The translations under genes were made by a program, and so were the position numbers. A stretch of DNA of 7,128 nt, taken from Chlamydia trachomatis (GTDB lineage: Bacteria > Chlamydiota > Chlamydiia > Chlamydiales > JAAKFR01). Shown one piece after another: positions 1 to 6,349 of the stretch (within the stretch, counting starts at the first letter, position 1; each line of letters starts with the position of its first letter). The stretch covers positions 1 to 7,128 of the forward strand of contig CAMAUB010000066.1 in assembly GCA_945861315.1 (NCBI GenBank), given 5' to 3'. The notes beneath the pieces were generated by a model. It was not told the DNA's origin and did no database searches. It saw nothing but the letters and a program-made list of their open reading frames with translations.

Positions 1-30
1 CCAGCAACGACTTCTTAATTCTTAAACTTC

Positions 31-1803
31 TTAATGCTTATTCATAAGTTTCTCGAGAATCTCAGTGCTTCTTTCTACAAAGGCACTGAGCTTCTCGGGA
101 GCCATTTCTCGTTGCGATAAGCACGCCAAATCATAAATTTGTTTCACCATCTCTTCCGCCAACTGAGGATCTTTTTTGTCCATTCCATAGATAGCATTAA
201 TCAGCTTGCTATTGGTATTAACCACAAGCGTTGGCTTCATAAAAACGTGTGACATTTCTTTGTTGTGATAGGCCATTTGATCACGCATCCGTCTCTCTTC
301 CTCTTTCATCATGAGCAGCGCAGGAAGAGCTGTTGAGCTTAGACTTTTTGCTTCCACTTCCATGTCGAGTTTTTTGCGGAAGAGATCAGCAATTTTACCG
401 CTCTCAGTTTTTCCTTCAGCATCGAGCAGTTTTTTTTCTTTTGAAGGGTCAAGAATCGTCTCATCAAGGTGTGAGTCAATTCGCTTAAATTGAGCTTTTG
501 TCTTTCTTTCAAGAAATTGCATGATAGCGGAATCGATGGGAGCTTGCCGGACAATGAGAACCTCTCTCTCCTTATAAAGATCAAAGAGGTGGGATTTGTC
601 AGCAGGTGCATAGTAGACATTTTGATCTTGGTGTCGCTCTAGGTACTCTTCGATAGTTGTCCATTCATCCTTGTTGTTTTTCCAGATAAGAAATTGCTTG
701 GATCTCTCATAGAATTTCTCATCTTGCAAAATTCCAAATTTAATGATGATCTCAATATCTTCCCAGTATGAGAGAAACTTTTCACGTTCTGAGTTGTATA
801 AAGAAGTCAATCGATCCGAAATCTTCTTAGAGATATGCGTCCCAAGTTGCTTCACAGTGCGATCCATTTGAAGGTGGCTGCGTGAAACATTAAGAGGAAT
901 ATCAGAGGAGTCAATCGCACCGCGCAAAATCATAAGATAGTCTGGCAAAAGATCTTTGCAATTGTCAGAGACAAAGACGCGATTGCAGTAAAGACGTATC
1001 GCCTCTTTTTTTAAATCGCTCTCTTGAGAAATTTTCGGGAAGTAGAGAATACCTTTTAAATTGAAAGGATAGTCGATATTCAGATGGATCCAAAAAAGTG
1101 GTGGCACTTCCATTGGGAATAGCTTTTTGTAAAAATCAAGATACTCCTTATCTGTGCAATCAGAAGGAGCTTTAAGCCAAAGAGGCTCTTTATCATTAAT
1201 GCGCTGATCATCCAAATAAATAGGGTGGGGCAAGAAGGTGCAGTAACGATCTAAGATTTGACGCAGACGATAACTCTCTAAAAACTCTTCCTCTTCATCC
1301 ATCAAAAAGAGAGTGATTTCTGTTCCTCTGATCTTGCGCTCTCCCTCTTCAATTGTATAGGTTGTTGAACCGTCGCATCTCCATAAAACGGCTTTCCCTT
1401 CATCTGATTTTGTTTGGATTTCTACAAGCTTGGCGACCATATAAGAAGAATAAAAACCAAGTCCAAAATGACCGATGACTTGGTCTCCTTCCTTATTTGA
1501 TTGATATTTTTTGACAAATTCTTCAGCGCCAGAAAAGGCGATCTGTGCAATATATTTTTCAACCTCCTCAGCTGTCATCCCAATGCCATTGTCAGAGAAG
1601 GTGAGAGTTTTCTTCTTTTTATCAATCTTAAGGTCAATTCGGTACTCTTCTTTAGACTCCTTATTAAGGTAGGAGTACTTATAGATTGCATCACAAGCAT
1701 TTGATATTAATTCCCTTACAAAAATATCTTTATCAGAATAGAGCCATTTTTTGATGATGGGTAAAATATTCTCACTATGAATTTTAAGCTTTCCTTCAGC
1801 CAT
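31..1803 (-). CDS. htpG: HtpG, bacterial Hsp90 molecular chaperone
   Basis: This is a cytosolic ATP-dependent chaperone of 590 residues, close to but shorter than the E. coli protein (about 624). Motifs visible in order are the GHKL ATPase domain with ELISNACDA (31-39, containing the catalytic Glu31 and Mg-coordinating Asn35), DNGIGM (71-76) and the lid/glycine motif GHFGLGFYSSYMVA (111-124). The middle domain carries NVSRSHLQ (305-312), whose Arg308 matches the catalytic-loop Arg of NVSRExLQ in the family. The C-terminal dimerisation domain contains EEERRMRDQM (501-510). The acidic eukaryotic linker and MEEVD tail are absent, as expected for HtpG. The ATG at 1801-1803 is preceded by AGAGAGG with 4 nt spacing and gives the family-standard N-terminus. 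It lies 33 nt downstream of the slipin gene on the same strand, so co-transcription is likely. The 30 nt after the stop codon show no clear terminator. Substitutions such as ACDA for the usual ASDA and SH in the NVSR loop are mild lineage differences. The identification is secure. Confidence 0.98.
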   Translation of the reverse strand: MAEGKLKIHSENILPIIKKWLYSDKDIFVRELISNACDAIYKYSYLNKESKEEYRIDLKIDKKKKTLTFSDNGIGMTAEEVEKYIAQIAFSGAEEFVKKYQSNKEGDQVIGHFGLGFYSSYMVAKLVEIQTKSDEGKAVLWRCDGSTTYTIEEGERKIRGTEITLFLMDEEEEFLESYRLRQILDRYCTFLPHPIYLDDQRINDKEPLWLKAPSDCTDKEYLDFYKKLFPMEVPPLFWIHLNIDYPFNLKGILYFPKISQESDLKKEAIRLYCNRVFVSDNCKDLLPDYLMILRGAIDSSDIPLNVSRSHLQMDRTVKQLGTHISKKISDRLTSLYNSEREKFLSYWEDIEIIIKFGILQDEKFYERSKQFLIWKNNKDEWTTIEEYLERHQDQNVYYAPADKSHLFDLYKEREVLIVRQAPIDSAIMQFLERKTKAQFKRIDSHLDETILDPSKEKKLLDAEGKTESGKIADLFRKKLDMEVEAKSLSSTALPALLMMKEEERRMRDQMAYHNKEMSHVFMKPTLVVNTNSKLINAIYGMDKKDPQLAEEMVKQIYDLACLSQREMAPEKLSAFVERSTEILEKLMNKH

Positions 1804-1830
1804 ATAACCTCTCTTTAAAAGAGAGAAGTC
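1804..1830 (-). promoter_or_regulatory. htpG ribosome-binding site within a small hairpin
   Basis: Read on the minus strand, CTCTCTTTTAAAGAGAG (positions 1825-1809) is a perfect palindrome with a single central base. As RNA it can form a 6-bp CUCUCU/AGAGAG stem with a UUUAA loop. The right arm is the htpG Shine-Dalgarno sequence itself (AGAGAGG, 1814-1808), and only its last G is unpaired. The element lies between the slipin stop and the htpG start. The palindrome is seen directly. Translational control, for example by temperature, is an inference. Confidence 0.5.
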
Positions 1831-1836
1831 TATTTT

Positions 1837-2736
1837 CTAATCGCTTTGATTGCAAGAGTCATTCTTTTTGTCCAGGCCCATGGTCAAAGCTGTCATTCCT
1901 GCAAGACCGCCTAATTGCATCGATTCGATGGCAGAGCTTGGGACGATGACGATCGTAGAATTCTCCTTCAAGCCTTCATAGAGCATATTCATAGCTCTTA
2001 AATGTAGGGCGACAGGATTATTGATATACGCCTTAGCAGCTTCACCAAACTTTTCAGCGATTTGGCGCTCTGAATCCCCAAGAATGACTCGAGCTTGACG
2101 CTCTCTTTCTGCTTGTGCTTGCATCGACATTGCATTTTCCAAACCAGGTGGGATGAGGACATCTTTTACCTCGACAGAAATAACGTTAACTCCCCAAGGT
2201 TCTGTACGATCATCGATGATCTTTTGGAGTTCTTCACTAATCTTGCCCCTCCCTTCTAACATGTCCGATAGTAAGGTTTTCCCAATCACATCACGCAGCG
2301 CTGTTTGAGATGCCCAAGCTATAGAACTTTGATAATTAGCTATTTCCAGTGCAGACTTCTTCGGATCTATCACCTTCCAGAAAAGCACAGCATCTACATC
2401 CACAGGTACTGTATCTTTAGTTAAAGTCTTTTCCGCTTTGAAGAGAGTTGACATCACACGAATATCGATCCAGTAGGGAACCCTATCGATGATGGGGATG
2501 ATGAAAAACAACCCTGGCCCCCTTAAAGAGCGAAAACGACCAAGGCGCAATACCACGGCCCTATCCCATTGATCTGCAATCTTAACTGCGGCAGAAACAA
2601 ACCAAGCCACAAGAAAAGAGGCAACCAGAATCCACATGCCTTCTATATGAGTTTGAATAACGGAATAGGTTATAACTGCGCCAATAGCGAGAATAACAAT
2701 GAATATCAATGCATTAATAGAACTAGTATTTCTCAC
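1837..2736 (-). CDS. Stomatin/slipin (SPFH/band 7) membrane protein
   Basis: This 299-residue protein has two hydrophobic stretches at the N-terminus (about 8-28 and 34-52), followed by a band 7 domain. The domain opens with DQWDRAVVLRLGRFRSLRGPGLFFIIPIIDRV (56-86), where the pattern G-R-F-x(5)-G-P-G-L-F-F-I-I-P is characteristic of stomatins/slipins. DVLIPPGLENAMSMQAQAERERQARVI (192-218) marks the end of the domain and the start of the helical, coiled-coil-like segment. The C-terminus holds a hydrophobic VIVPSSAIESMQLGG stretch (263-277). The family forms ring-like oligomers on the inner membrane and is linked to membrane microdomains and protease regulation. Prokaryotic slipins often sit beside an NfeD-type protease gene, but none is visible here and the downstream neighbour is htpG. 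The start is GTG at 2734-2736: an in-frame TGA lies three codons upstream, and GAGG is well placed. The family call is firm; the specific role is unknown. Confidence 0.93.
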   Translation of the reverse strand: MRNTSSINALIFIVILAIGAVITYSVIQTHIEGMWILVASFLVAWFVSAAVKIADQWDRAVVLRLGRFRSLRGPGLFFIIPIIDRVPYWIDIRVMSTLFKAEKTLTKDTVPVDVDAVLFWKVIDPKKSALEIANYQSSIAWASQTALRDVIGKTLLSDMLEGRGKISEELQKIIDDRTEPWGVNVISVEVKDVLIPPGLENAMSMQAQAERERQARVILGDSERQIAEKFGEAAKAYINNPVALHLRAMNMLYEGLKENSTIVIVPSSAIESMQLGGLAGMTALTMGLDKKNDSCNQSD

Positions 2737-2740
2737 TTTA

Positions 2741-2745
2741 CCTCA
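2741..2745 (-). promoter_or_regulatory. Ribosome-binding site supporting the slipin GTG start
   Basis: The minus strand reads TGAGG followed by TAAA and then GTG, so a GAGG core sits 4 nt from the start codon. The ATG just upstream is out of frame and reads ATG AGG TAA, ending at once. This supports GTG at 2736-2734 as the initiation codon. Confidence 0.7.
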
Positions 2746-2786
2746 TTTTCAAGTTGTTTTGACTAACTATATGTATGCAAGCAATT

Positions 2787-2815
2787 TTTATGCCAGTGAT
2801 TGTCCAAATTTTCAA
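2787..2815 (-). promoter_or_regulatory. Candidate sigma70-type promoter for slipin-htpG
   Basis: On the minus strand TTGAAA (2815-2810) is separated by exactly 17 nt from CATAAA (2792-2787). The -35 box is good and the -10 box is a 4/6 match, leaving a leader of roughly 45 nt before the GTG. An alternative -10 box, TATAGT (2771-2766), lies closer to the gene but lacks a good -35 box. The assignment is tentative. Confidence 0.3.
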
Positions 2816-2833
2816 CTGAGTCCGGGAGAGGTT

Positions 2834-3152
2834 AGACTTCCATCAACGCAAAGACGCCATAGCGCGAAGACGCAAAGAAAATTGAAAATGTATTAGCAGC
2901 AACTTCTGCGCAATGGCATAGAAAGAGTCGTCAATGATTTACTCACCTTACGCATTTTTTTCCTTCACAGAGTGAGCGAGGGGGTCAAAATGCGAAGAGT
3001 GAGACGAAGAGCAACTTTAAGGAGTTGCTCGAGGAGCACTCTGAAGCAGGTTGGCCCCCGCAGCCGCTCTGTGAAGAGAAAAAAATGCGTAAGGTGAGTG
3101 ATTTATAAAAATCTTTGCGTCTTCGCGGCTTGCGCGTCTTTGCGTTAAGTCT
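2834..3152. repeat. Outer inverted-repeat element with ACGCAAAG-rich ends
   Basis: The arms are 2845-2878 and 3112-3146. The left arm begins AACGCAAAGACGCC and ends GCGAAGACGCAAAGA, and the reverse complement of the right arm is nearly identical, with differences only in the middle. AGACTT is shared just outside both arms after a 5-nt offset. Each arm contains two CGCAAAG units in direct orientation, so the arms are themselves repetitive. The two spacers to the inner palindrome are very unequal (about 62 nt left, 12 nt right), and the arms are centred near 2995 rather than 3020. This is best explained by a second element having inserted off-centre. Together with the inner element it occupies most of the gap between the divergent genes, and no coding sequence is credible here. 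Confidence 0.7.
2941..3099. mobile_element. Inner long palindrome (159 nt), MITE-like, nested in the outer repeat
   Basis: The terminal arms 2941-2972 and 3067-3099 match over their whole length except for one 1-nt indel; each ends in ACTCACC/GGTGAGT and contains TTACGCATTTTTTTC. Pairing continues inward with GGGGGTCAA/TTGGCCCCC and a perfect central stem, GAGCAACT (3009-3016) with AGTTGCTC (3023-3030), around a TTAAGG loop. The whole unit could therefore fold as one hairpin. TGATTTA occurs in direct orientation at both ends (2935-2941 and 3099-3105) and may be a target-site duplication. No transposase is present, so any movement would need one supplied elsewhere. MITE status is inferred from structure alone. 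Confidence 0.65.
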
Positions 3153-3196
3153 GCGTAATCGAGTTTCGAAAGAAGTCTATTTTTTAAGAATCCTTT

Positions 3197-3225
3197 TTGC
3201 AATCGAATTCAAAATTACGTATGAT
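3197..3225 (+). promoter_or_regulatory. Predicted nqrF promoter, possibly giving a leaderless mRNA
   Basis: TTGCAA (3197-3202) and TATGAT (3220-3225) are separated by exactly 17 nt, a good sigma70-type match (4/6 and 5/6). The discriminator GGCGCCGA is followed directly by the nqrF ATG at 3234. Transcription starting the usual 6-8 nt after the -10 box would begin at or within 1-2 nt of the start codon. No Shine-Dalgarno sequence is visible, consistent with leaderless initiation. Confidence 0.6.
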
Positions 3226-3233
3226 GGCGCCGA

Positions 3234-4529
3234 ATGTTCATTGCACAATTTCTTGAAGGAATGACTGTTACCATTATTGCCGTTGTGGCATTTGTCGTCA
3301 TTGGACTATTGCTCACGCTTTTGATTCTTCTGACTAAGAATAAGTTGGTTCGAACAGCTCCATGCCGTATTGGGATCAATAAATGTAATGACTTAACTAA
3401 AACTGTAGCTGGTGGTCAGACGCTCCTTTCGGCCCTTACAAATGAGGGAATCCCTGTCCCCTCTCCTTGTGGTGGAAAAGCAACGTGTAAACAGTGCCGC
3501 CTACAGGTATTAGATGGAGCTGGGGACCCACTTGAGACAGACAAGGCAACATTTAACAAGAAAGAGTTATCAGAAGGATGGCGTCTCTCATGTCAATTTA
3601 AGGTGAAGCATGACCTTGAGGTCCATGTTGAAGAACGCTATCTAGAGGTTAAAGAATGGAAAGCTAAAGTTATTAGTAATGACAATGTTGCTACTTTTAT
3701 CAAAGAGCTTATCGTCGAATTGCCAGAAGGGGAGGAAGTTCCCTACCGTTCAGGGGGCTATCTTCAGTTTCATGTTCCTCCCTTTAAGACAGTGACAGAT
3801 GATTGGAAGCGAACTATGGACCCTAAATATTTCAGTGACTGGGAAAAGTTTGGTCTTTTGGGACGTACAATTGATTTTTCTCATCTAGGGGCAAATGAGG
3901 TAATTCGAGCCTATTCGATGGCGTCTTATCCGGCAGAAGGTAGATTACTTAAGTTTAATATCCGGATTGCAACACCTCCTTTTATCAAAGGACAGATGGT
4001 GGAGAAGATTCCTTGGGGAATTTGTTCTAGCTACACATTTGGTTTAAAGCCAGGTGACCATATACGCTTATCAGGCCCTTATGGCGAATCATTTATGATT
4101 GAGGATCATCGTCCTCTGGTCTTTTTAATTGGTGGTGCTGGCTCTTCGTTTGGACGAAGCCATGTTCTACATCTCTTTTTGAGTGAACATTCAAAGCGAA
4201 GGGTTGATTTTTGGTATGGTGCTCGCTCGCTTAAAGAGAACATCTATCAAGTGGAGTATGAGAAGTTGGCTCGGGAGCATAAAAGCTTTTCCTATAATCT
4301 TGCACTCTCTGAACCTCTTCCTGAAGATAATTGGCCAAAAAATGATCTGGTAAAAACAAATTTTCTCTTCCGCGCATTTGAAATAGGACAGCTCTCAAAG
4401 ATGGAAGAGCCCGAAGAGTCTCTTTATTATGTTTGTGGCCCGCCTCTACACAATAGCAGCGTCTTGAAGCTGCTTGATAACTATGGTGTTCCAAGGGAGA
4501 ATATTGTGCTTGATGATTTTGGGAGCTAA
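3234..4529 (+). CDS. nqrF: Na+-translocating NADH:quinone reductase, subunit F
   Basis: NqrF is the NADH-oxidising entry subunit of the Na+-pumping NQR complex in the inner membrane, passing electrons from NADH through FAD and a 2Fe-2S centre. The 431-residue protein has one N-terminal membrane helix (about 10-34) and then a ferredoxin-type domain with cysteines at 79, 85, 88 and 120 (CGGKATCKQC plus LSCQ). The FAD-binding motif RAYSMASYP is at 225-233. The NADH-binding part has GGAGSSFGRSH (300-310) and CGPP (401-404), and the protein ends LDDFGS. The SSFGRSH variant, where other bacteria usually have MAPMRSH, is the form I associate with Chlamydiae. The ATG at 3234 gives the expected membrane anchor; ATGs at 3221 and 3224 are out of frame. 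There is no Shine-Dalgarno sequence, but a strong promoter lies immediately upstream. Other nqr subunits are not in the window; a detached nqrF is typical of chlamydial genomes as I recall them. Confidence 0.98.
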   Translation: MFIAQFLEGMTVTIIAVVAFVVIGLLLTLLILLTKNKLVRTAPCRIGINKCNDLTKTVAGGQTLLSALTNEGIPVPSPCGGKATCKQCRLQVLDGAGDPLETDKATFNKKELSEGWRLSCQFKVKHDLEVHVEERYLEVKEWKAKVISNDNVATFIKELIVELPEGEEVPYRSGGYLQFHVPPFKTVTDDWKRTMDPKYFSDWEKFGLLGRTIDFSHLGANEVIRAYSMASYPAEGRLLKFNIRIATPPFIKGQMVEKIPWGICSSYTFGLKPGDHIRLSGPYGESFMIEDHRPLVFLIGGAGSSFGRSHVLHLFLSEHSKRRVDFWYGARSLKENIYQVEYEKLAREHKSFSYNLALSEPLPEDNWPKNDLVKTNFLFRAFEIGQLSKMEEPEESLYYVCGPPLHNSSVLKLLDNYGVPRENIVLDDFGS

Positions 4530-4692
4530 GGGCCCGTAAAACAATAACATGGATGACTGGACGGCGCCAAAGCCCCGGGATTGAACGATCGAAATGGGGT
4601 TAGTATTGACTCCATACAAACCCCATTTTGATCGTTCAATCGCGGGAGCTTTCGCGCTAGTCCAGTCATCCATATTATTATTTTACGGACCC
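4530..4692. mobile_element. Long palindrome (163 nt) inserted between nqrF and nadE, MITE-like
   Basis: The arms 4530-4601 and 4619-4692 pair almost completely: I count about 65 of 74 aligned positions identical, with two 1-nt indels. They include ATGGATGACTGGA and GATTGAACGATC in both arms, around a loop of about 17 nt. The ends are GGGCCCGTAAAA and its near complement TTTTACGGACCC. The element starts directly after the nqrF TAA stop and ends directly before TAATG, where nadE starts, so TAA (or CTAA with one end base) flanks both sides as a direct repeat. This looks like a 3-4 bp target duplication. CTAA fits the YTAR target known for some IS5-family elements, but family membership is not shown. 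Short open frames within it are by-products of the palindrome. It could also act as a transcription barrier or RNase III substrate. Confidence 0.75.
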
Positions 4693-4694
4693 TA

Positions 4695-6335
4695 ATGATG
4701 CTTCTTGCAATCGCACAGATCAATCCAACAATTGGAGCTCTCAAAAACAACACCGATAAGATTTTAGAGATCATTGAAAAAGCAGCTGTTTTGGGAGCAA
4801 AAATGGTTGTTTTTCCAGAACTTGCAGTTTGCGGCTATCCTCCTGAAGATCTTCTTTTGCTCCCAAACTTTGTTCTTGAGATGGAGCAGCAGCTTGATCG
4901 AATTATAGAGCATTCCAAAGGGATGGTTCTTTTTGTGGGAGTGGTGCGCAAAAATCCTAATAAGGGAAAAAAAAGACTTTTCAATAGCGCAGCCATTATT
5001 GAAGATGGAAAACTTATTGGTTATCAAGACAAAGCACTTTTACCAGACTACGATATTTTTTATGAACGGCGCTACTTTGAACCAGCTTTAGAAAATAAAG
5101 TTTGGATTGTCGGCACTAAGCGTGTGGCTGTGACCATTTGTGAAGATCTTTGGCAAGATGAAGAATCAAGCTATCTATTTGATCCAATCAAAGCATTACA
5201 GAAAGAACAGATCGATCTCATTATAAATCTTTCAGCCTCTCCTTTTTATCCACACAGAATGGCTGTAAGAAAAAGAGTATGCGCACGTGCGGTAGCCCTC
5301 TTAAAAGCGCCTATAGCCTACTGCAATCAAGTTGGAGGCAATGATAGCCTTATTTACGATGGCTACAGTCTTTTCTTAGATAAAAAAGGGGAGATGACAC
5401 ATGTTGCCAAAGGATTTGAGGAGGATCTTCTTTTAGTTGATCTTGAACAGCAGATGCCCCCTTGTCCCATTATGGTCTCTGCTGTGGAAGATCTTTATAA
5501 AGCACTTGTCCTTGGACTGCGTGACTACTTTAAGAAACAAGGTTTTTCTAAAGCGGCACTTGGATTATCAGGGGGAATCGATTCTGCGCTCACAGCAGCT
5601 ATTGCTGTAGAAGCACTTGGAAAAAAGAATGTGCTTGCTATCACCATGCCCTCTCGCTACACCTCTAATGAGACAATGCGTGATGCTAAACAACTCTCAG
5701 AAAATTTGGGAATTGATCTCAAAGTGATCTCTATTGAAAATTCCTTTTCCACACTACTTCATACACTTGAGCCACATTTTGAAGAGGAAAAAATGCGGAA
5801 GGTGAGTGATGTTACAGAAGAGAACCTTCAAGCGCGCATTCGGGGGATGTTGCTGATGGCCTTTTCCAACAAGTTTCACTATCTTATCCTTGGACCTGGA
5901 AATAAAAGCGAGATGGCAATGGGGTATGCAACTCTTTATGGCGATATGTGTGGGGGAATTGGAGTTCTCTCTGATGTGACAAAGCAAGGGGTTTATGAAC
6001 TAGCAAGTTTTATCAATCGAAATCAGGAGGTGATTCCTCTCAATATTTTAACAAAGGCCCCAACAGCTGAACTTAAATTTAATCAAAAAGATAGCGATAC
6101 TCTTCCTGAATATACCATTGTGGATGCCGTCCTTGAAGACTACGTTGAGGAACATCTTTCGCCTGAAGAGATTGCTAAAAAAAGAGACTTCCCCCTCTCG
6201 CTTGTGAAAGAACTTGTACGCAAAATCCATCTCAATGAGTATAAGAGAAGACAAGCTCCTCCTGGACTTCGAGTGACAAAGAAGGCATTTTCTGTGGGAA
6301 GACGCTTTCCAATCGTCCAAAAATGGATGTTTTAG
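4695..6335 (+). CDS. nadE: Glutamine-dependent NAD+ synthetase
   Basis: This 546-residue two-domain enzyme performs the last step of NAD+ synthesis: ATP-dependent amidation of deamido-NAD+, using ammonia released from glutamine. The N-terminal nitrilase-type glutaminase domain (about 1-255) shows the catalytic triad Glu42 (FPELAVCGYP), Lys113 (YQDKALLPDY) and Cys149 (TICEDLW). The C-terminal synthetase domain has the PP-loop SGGIDSA (292-298), TEENLQARIRG (374-384) and GNKSE (402-406). Both active sites appear complete. The tandem ATG at 4695/4698 fits the family N-terminus (LAIAQINPTIG) and no other start is plausible, yet no Shine-Dalgarno sequence precedes it because the palindrome ends 2 nt upstream. 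Without that palindrome, GGGAG at the end of nqrF would serve as the ribosome-binding site. Residues 363-372 (EEEKMRKVSD) are encoded by a segment also found in the intergenic repeat at 3072-3102. Having this enzyme suggests NAD+ can be made from deamido-NAD+, unlike in Chlamydia. Confidence 0.97.
   Translation: MMLLAIAQINPTIGALKNNTDKILEIIEKAAVLGAKMVVFPELAVCGYPPEDLLLLPNFVLEMEQQLDRIIEHSKGMVLFVGVVRKNPNKGKKRLFNSAAIIEDGKLIGYQDKALLPDYDIFYERRYFEPALENKVWIVGTKRVAVTICEDLWQDEESSYLFDPIKALQKEQIDLIINLSASPFYPHRMAVRKRVCARAVALLKAPIAYCNQVGGNDSLIYDGYSLFLDKKGEMTHVAKGFEEDLLLVDLEQQMPPCPIMVSAVEDLYKALVLGLRDYFKKQGFSKAALGLSGGIDSALTAAIAVEALGKKNVLAITMPSRYTSNETMRDAKQLSENLGIDLKVISIENSFSTLLHTLEPHFEEEKMRKVSDVTEENLQARIRGMLLMAFSNKFHYLILGPGNKSEMAMGYATLYGDMCGGIGVLSDVTKQGVYELASFINRNQEVIPLNILTKAPTAELKFNQKDSDTLPEYTIVDAVLEDYVEEHLSPEEIAKKRDFPLSLVKELVRKIHLNEYKRRQAPPGLRVTKKAFSVGRRFPIVQKWMF
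5780..5810 (+). repeat. In-frame copy of an intergenic palindrome end inside nadE
   Basis: The segment 5780-5810 matches 3072-3102, the right end of the inner palindrome, at 29 of 31 bases, including AAAAAATGCG and AAGGTGAGTGAT. A slightly weaker match to the left arm (2941-2970) exists on the opposite strand. Inside nadE, 5781-5810 is exactly ten codons and encodes EEEKMRKVSD between the PHF and VTEEN motifs of the synthetase domain. The match is far too good for chance in a window of this size. The direction of transfer is not established. Confidence 0.7.
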
Positions 6336-6349
6336 AAAAAGGTTTCACT

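Noticed and set aside
11..35. Short direct repeat CTTCTTAAT just after the htpG stop
   Set aside because: Two 9-nt AT-rich copies at the window edge are not enough to call a repeat element.
2834..3152. CRISPR array or tRNA-like structure
   Set aside because: The repeats are inverted and nested, not regularly spaced direct repeats, and no cloverleaf with T-loop consensus could be found.
2569..3202. Small open frames in the gap between the divergent units (plus strand 2569-2896, minus strand 3017-3202)
   Set aside because: They overlap the slipin start or the repeat arms, and the translations are low-complexity products of repeat sequence.
4606..4678. Promoter for nadE inside the palindrome (TTGACT at 4606, TATTAT at 4673)
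   Set aside because: TTGACT has no -10 box at 16-18 nt, and TATTAT has no -35 match (TTTCGC) at 17 nt, so the boxes do not form a spaced pair.
4530..4692. Simple rho-independent terminator after nqrF
   Set aside because: The stem is over 70 bp with no U-run directly after it, and it ends 2 nt before the next start codon; terminator function may exist but does not explain the structure.
4446..4774. Minus-strand open frames of 75 and 82 codons across the nqrF-nadE gap
   Set aside because: They lie in the palindrome and overlap the ends of nqrF and nadE; they have no family resemblance and no convincing ribosome-binding site.
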